DNA of 34,254 bases from a virus: the IMG/VR virus record IMGVR_UViG_3300010938_000097, positions 1 to 34,254 of that record; one strand, given 5' to 3'. Shown in pieces: positions 31,402 to 34,254 of the stretch (the first letter of the stretch is position 1; the number at the start of each line of letters is the position of its first letter). A model generated the notes under the pieces. That model was not told where the DNA came from and ran no database searches. It saw only the letters and a program-made list of their open reading frames with translations. The position numbers and the translations under genes are program-made.

Positions 31402-33177
31402 TCAAGTTTCCAAATCCGCAAGTAATCCCGCGAGGGTCGCAAAAAGCACCTGCATCTTTGCGCAGTCGTATGCATGATTATTCCCACTTGGACAGACGCG
31501 CTCGAATGTTACACGACCTGACAACTTATCAACTTTCTTACGTTTCCACTCCGCACTCATTTGCCGCGTGTACTCAGCAAGTATCGGGTCATCTGTGTCC
31601 CGCGCAGGTAGTACATGCATTCCCTTATCGATCAGCCCATCCAAGCGGTCTGCAATTGTGTTGCTCGCGAAAAGAATGAGAGGTGCACACTTGCGCCGCG
31701 GGCCCGCACCCGATTCCGGGTCACCCTGCGTGAGCGGTGCGTAACTGCGTTGCACCGCGCGACCGTTATGCCGGTGCACGAAAAAATCGCGATTGGTCCC
31801 CTTGCACGCAATCCAACCGTACCGCACACAGGCCGCATACACACCTTGATCACCCTTGGGCCGGTATCCTGAGTCGATGCCCACATGCCGCGTTGGTATC
31901 CCAAGTTTGATTCGTAATTCCTCGATCTCAGCAAAGGAATATAGCTTGCCGAAATAATGCAGTGCTGATTTGCCTTTGACATCGGCCAACCATTTCCACA
32001 CGACCACCCAGAACGTATCTTCGTCCTGTCGATCTACAGTCAAAAACAGGTGCCCGTCCTGTGTGCTTACATCAATCGTCTCTCGCTTGAATTGTCTTAG
32101 TTGCGATACGACTTCCTCGCTCTTTACTTCTGCCAGTTGCTTTTGAACGAATGCAATGATAGGAAATACGTTACCGCTCCGCATCGCGTTGACCGCATTC
32201 AGCCAACTTTCGACCAGTGCTGACCATGGGCTGTCGATGATTGCATTCCAATGGTAGCTACGAATCGCATGGTAGCTCGGTTGCGCGGAGTCTCCGGCGG
32301 TTACTTGGTATTGACCGGCCGCGTTCCATCGTTGTTTGAGCGCGGGGCTATCCACGTGCTTATACCCGCAGAATGGGCACTCGTAAAATGCGGTCTCTGC
32401 TGCTCGCGGATTCCATAACCCGGACGAATCGCGAAATGATTGGTCCCACCGCATTCCAGCAATAGTCCCATCCGCGCGATGATGCGTCCAGCGCGGCTCG
32501 AAATGTTTCCCACACCCGTCGCAAGGGACCGTCCATTCCTCCTGCGTTCCAAGTTTCCAGCGCAGATCGAATTCATCCCCCACATCACCACCTTGGGAAA
32601 TATTGAGAATCTTCGCCAGGCGCATCTTGCGATAATCACCGACGCGCCCATAAACCTCTGCAAGGCGCCCTGGTCTCCACATCCAGACTTCGTCATTAAA
32701 GAGATAGCGAATGCCCTTGCTTTGCAAATTACTTAGACCTGCTCCTTGAATATATAATGGTATGCCGTTGGAGAATATGATCTCGGTCGTCTCATCATCG
32801 TATCCCTTGGGCAGCAACTGGGCCAGAGGTTCGCACATCCGAAACATCGGGCGCAGCCGCGATTTCGCGGTCTCCCTGGCAACATCATCGGTCTGCTGCG
32901 TGTACATCGTCGGACCGGGGTCGCGTACCAATTTCGCAATCAACAGCACGTCGGCGATCAGCGATTTACCGCTCCGCACAGGTGCGCGGATACTGACCTC
33001 CTCGACGGCATCATCGTCGAACGCCTCCATCGGCGCAATGAAATGTCGTGATCTGGTCGCGTCGAATTTTCCGCGCACCGTCAGCGCCGGCGGTAACTCA
33101 ATATAATCAGCCGCCCACTGCCAACTCGGACGACGATCGCGCGGAGCCCAGTGCTCGCGCCATACATCTGCTAACAT
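31402..33177 (-). CDS. terminase large subunit (lambda GpA family)
   Basis: The protein has 591 residues. The N-terminal ATPase has an APVRSGKS Walker A (65-72) and a YLFNDEV Walker B (158-164), with ILNISQGGDVGDEF further on. A zinc-ribbon-like pair CDGCGKHF and CPFCGY lies between the domains. The C-terminal RNase-H-type nuclease shows FLTVDRQ, GIDSGYRPKGDQGVY and HAYDCAKMQV as candidate metal-binding acidic sites. It packages DNA with the small subunit, whose gene overlaps its start by seven bases. Confidence 0.93.
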   Translation of the reverse strand: MLADVWREHWAPRDRRPSWQWAADYIELPPALTVRGKFDATRSRHFIAPMEAFDDDAVEEVSIRAPVRSGKSLIADVLLIAKLVRDPGPTMYTQQTDDVARETAKSRLRPMFRMCEPLAQLLPKGYDDETTEIIFSNGIPLYIQGAGLSNLQSKGIRYLFNDEVWMWRPGRLAEVYGRVGDYRKMRLAKILNISQGGDVGDEFDLRWKLGTQEEWTVPCDGCGKHFEPRWTHHRADGTIAGMRWDQSFRDSSGLWNPRAAETAFYECPFCGYKHVDSPALKQRWNAAGQYQVTAGDSAQPSYHAIRSYHWNAIIDSPWSALVESWLNAVNAMRSGNVFPIIAFVQKQLAEVKSEEVVSQLRQFKRETIDVSTQDGHLFLTVDRQDEDTFWVVVWKWLADVKGKSALHYFGKLYSFAEIEELRIKLGIPTRHVGIDSGYRPKGDQGVYAACVRYGWIACKGTNRDFFVHRHNGRAVQRSYAPLTQGDPESGAGPRRKCAPLILFASNTIADRLDGLIDKGMHVLPARDTDDPILAEYTRQMSAEWKRKKVDKLSGRVTFERVCPSGNNHAYDCAKMQVLFATLAGLLADLET

Positions 33178-33710
33178 AAACTTAGCTTGGCCATTTCAGC
33201 AGCAATTTCATCTGCTAATTTGCGACCGTATATCCTGGCTGCGACTACATCAAGCCCGGCGCACATACTTGGGTATTCGTTCACCAGCCGCGCCTCAAGA
33301 ATCGCGCGGGCCCGATCAATCACGGTCGCGATGGCTGCCTCAACCTTGGCTCGCTCGATGAGCAGTCCGGCCATCCGATCATTGGCCATCTTGATCTTAC
33401 GATGCCGTTCTGCGAGCTCAGCACATCTTAGCTCTACGAGCCGAGGTGATGATGCTAATTTGTTACGACCTTCCTTTACTTGATTGATAAATTCTCGGAC
33501 CTCGAGCACGTTCCAGCCCTTGTCTGTTGCGCGGGGAGCACCTACCTTATCCAGATACCGGATGACAGTCGTCGTGGAAATCCCGAGTAAAGAGGCTAGT
33601 TCACGCCTTGTTTTCGCCCATACCGGGTGCCTGCGACCACCTGCGCGTCTGTGAGGAGTGCTCGCATCAATGACATCAGAGGTAATATTGGAGGTAACAT
33701 CAGCACTCAT
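33171..33710 (-). CDS. terminase small subunit (Nu1-like)
   Basis: The protein has 179 residues. The N-terminal helix-turn-helix RRELASLLGISTTTVIRYLD (35-54) with GWNVLEVREFINQ resembles lambda Nu1-type winged helix-turn-helix proteins. The following Arg/Glu-rich helices (ELAERHRKIKMANDRMAGLL, then IERAKVEAAI) are the dimerisation part, and the end binds the large subunit. It recognises the packaging site, which may lie nearby in 33711-33831. The start is the ATG at 33710, without a visible Shine-Dalgarno sequence. Confidence 0.85.
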   Translation of the reverse strand: MSADVTSNITSDVIDASTPHRRAGGRRHPVWAKTRRELASLLGISTTTVIRYLDKVGAPRATDKGWNVLEVREFINQVKEGRNKLASSPRLVELRCAELAERHRKIKMANDRMAGLLIERAKVEAAIATVIDRARAILEARLVNEYPSMCAGLDVVAARIYGRKLADEIAAEMAKLSLC

Positions 33711-33831
33711 TGCGCAATATGCAATATTTTGGGCCTCCGCGTGAAAAAAGTTGAGACTCGTGCGGTCACCCGTTAGTGCTGCTTATAATAGATTCCTTAT
33801 GAATTGCGTTGAGCATCCTAATAAGTGCTAA
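33711..33831. other. gap between methyltransferase and terminase, candidate packaging-site region
   Basis: This 121-base stretch separates the methyltransferase stop from the terminase ATG. It is AT-rich, with a direct repeat GCAATAT-GCAATAT near 33720 and a TATAAT-like box near 33784 on the plus strand that precedes no gene. I could not define a promoter, cos or pac site, although packaging sites often lie here. Confidence 0.35.
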
Positions 33832-34254
33832 TTATGGTTTCCTGAAAATGACCACAGTCTCGCGCGATGGGTTCCTGCCGTACTTGCCCATCTGCTGGGC
33901 GCTGTTGCCGCGATACCGCGCGACCAACAGTTTTTCGCACTTGAGACCGGTCTGCTCACCTATCTCCGCCGTGAGCTCGTCCACGGCAAGCGGCACGCCT
34001 CGATACTGTGCATTTCCTACGACGAAGGCGATGGGCGCCCTTGACTTGCAGACGCGCCGGACTTCTCGCAGAGCCAAATACAGATCGAGGAAATACCCTT
34101 CGAGCATCTCCTTCACTCGAGGGTCCTTTTCCTTCCGCGCGATCCGCGCGACCGCCCGCGCGAGGTGGCGCGGCTGGGTGTAGCCACTCGCGTCGGGCCG
34201 GACCGGACGCGCCTCGGGGTGAGAATGGAAGCTCTGGTAGCGGAGTTGGCGGGT
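33832..34254 (-). CDS. DNA methyltransferase, C-terminal part, cut by window edge
   Basis: The frame is open from the right edge (first codon at 34254) to the stop at 33832, 140 residues. LRYQSFHSHPEARPV follows closely after where the catalytic SPPY region would be expected, then helices (HLARAVARIARKEKDPRVKE), RRVCKSRAPIAFVVGNAQYR and the ending RETVVIFRKP, which fits the C-terminal beta-sheet part of FxGxG-motif DNA methyltransferases. It is probably the end of the gene starting at 551, with the catalytic segment missing between the window ends. GC-rich codons match that N-terminal part. Confidence 0.78.
   Translation of the reverse strand, partial: TRQLRYQSFHSHPEARPVRPDASGYTQPRHLARAVARIARKEKDPRVKEMLEGYFLDLYLALREVRRVCKSRAPIAFVVGNAQYRGVPLAVDELTAEIGEQTGLKCEKLLVARYRGNSAQQMGKYGRNPSRETVVIFRKP

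Noticed and set aside
1-34254. Prophage inserted into a host methyltransferase gene
   Set aside because: The order and orientation of the two gene parts fit circular permutation, not interruption by insertion; no integrase or att repeat was seen.

Overview
The window is almost all of one tailed-phage genome, or an excised or circular prophage form of one, of siphovirus-like type. It carries terminase, portal, S49 protease, capsid, tail and lysis genes plus a recombination and replication block, and all of these lie on the minus strand. The host is probably Gram-negative, because a lipoprotein with a lipobox overlaps a small membrane protein in a spanin-like arrangement. The host phylum cannot be fixed from the sequence. 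I see no integrase, excisionase or CI-like repressor, no tRNA and no CRISPR array.

The window ends fall inside one DNA methyltransferase gene. Its N-terminal part runs off the left edge (551 to 1) and a C-terminal part enters at the right edge (34254 to 33832). The map therefore closes into a circle with a small missing piece. In transcription order it starts at the minus-strand promoter near 9403-9431 and runs leftward. The early block (9361-3633) holds small conserved proteins, RecT, a RecB/Cas4-like exonuclease, a RuvC-like nuclease and a C5-cytosine methyltransferase. A second promoter at 3576-3604 precedes a putative structured RNA, then a replication-initiator-like protein, a DnaA domain-IV-like protein, a transglycosylase-like lysozyme and the split methyltransferase. 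After wrapping to 34254 come terminase small and large subunits, a gpW-like joiner, portal, protease, scaffold, capsid, cement, tailspike, fibre, lysis cassette, neck, tail tube, chaperone, tape measure and distal tail proteins, ending at 13155. Most junctions are ATGA or TAATG overlaps or a few bases apart, which indicates polycistronic, translationally coupled expression.

The only plus-strand block is 9949-13150, between the end of the late genes and the start of the early genes. It is visibly richer in G+C. By hand count bases 10981-11040 have 41 of 60 G+C, against 29 of 60 for 25501-25560. It holds five small genes I do not recognise, a terminator, a DruA/DUF4338 gene and a second, covarying copy of the same terminator. 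Upstream of it lies a region of about 340 bp packed with palindromes and copies of TTTGCGAAA, then a hairpin-rich leader. This looks like acquired cargo and is one of the two best places to look for something new.

The other is 3459-3569. A near-consensus promoter drives a leader of roughly 110 nt holding two long perfect inverted repeats that cross each other (pseudoknot topology), a nested hairpin and a U-rich end, just ahead of the replication gene.
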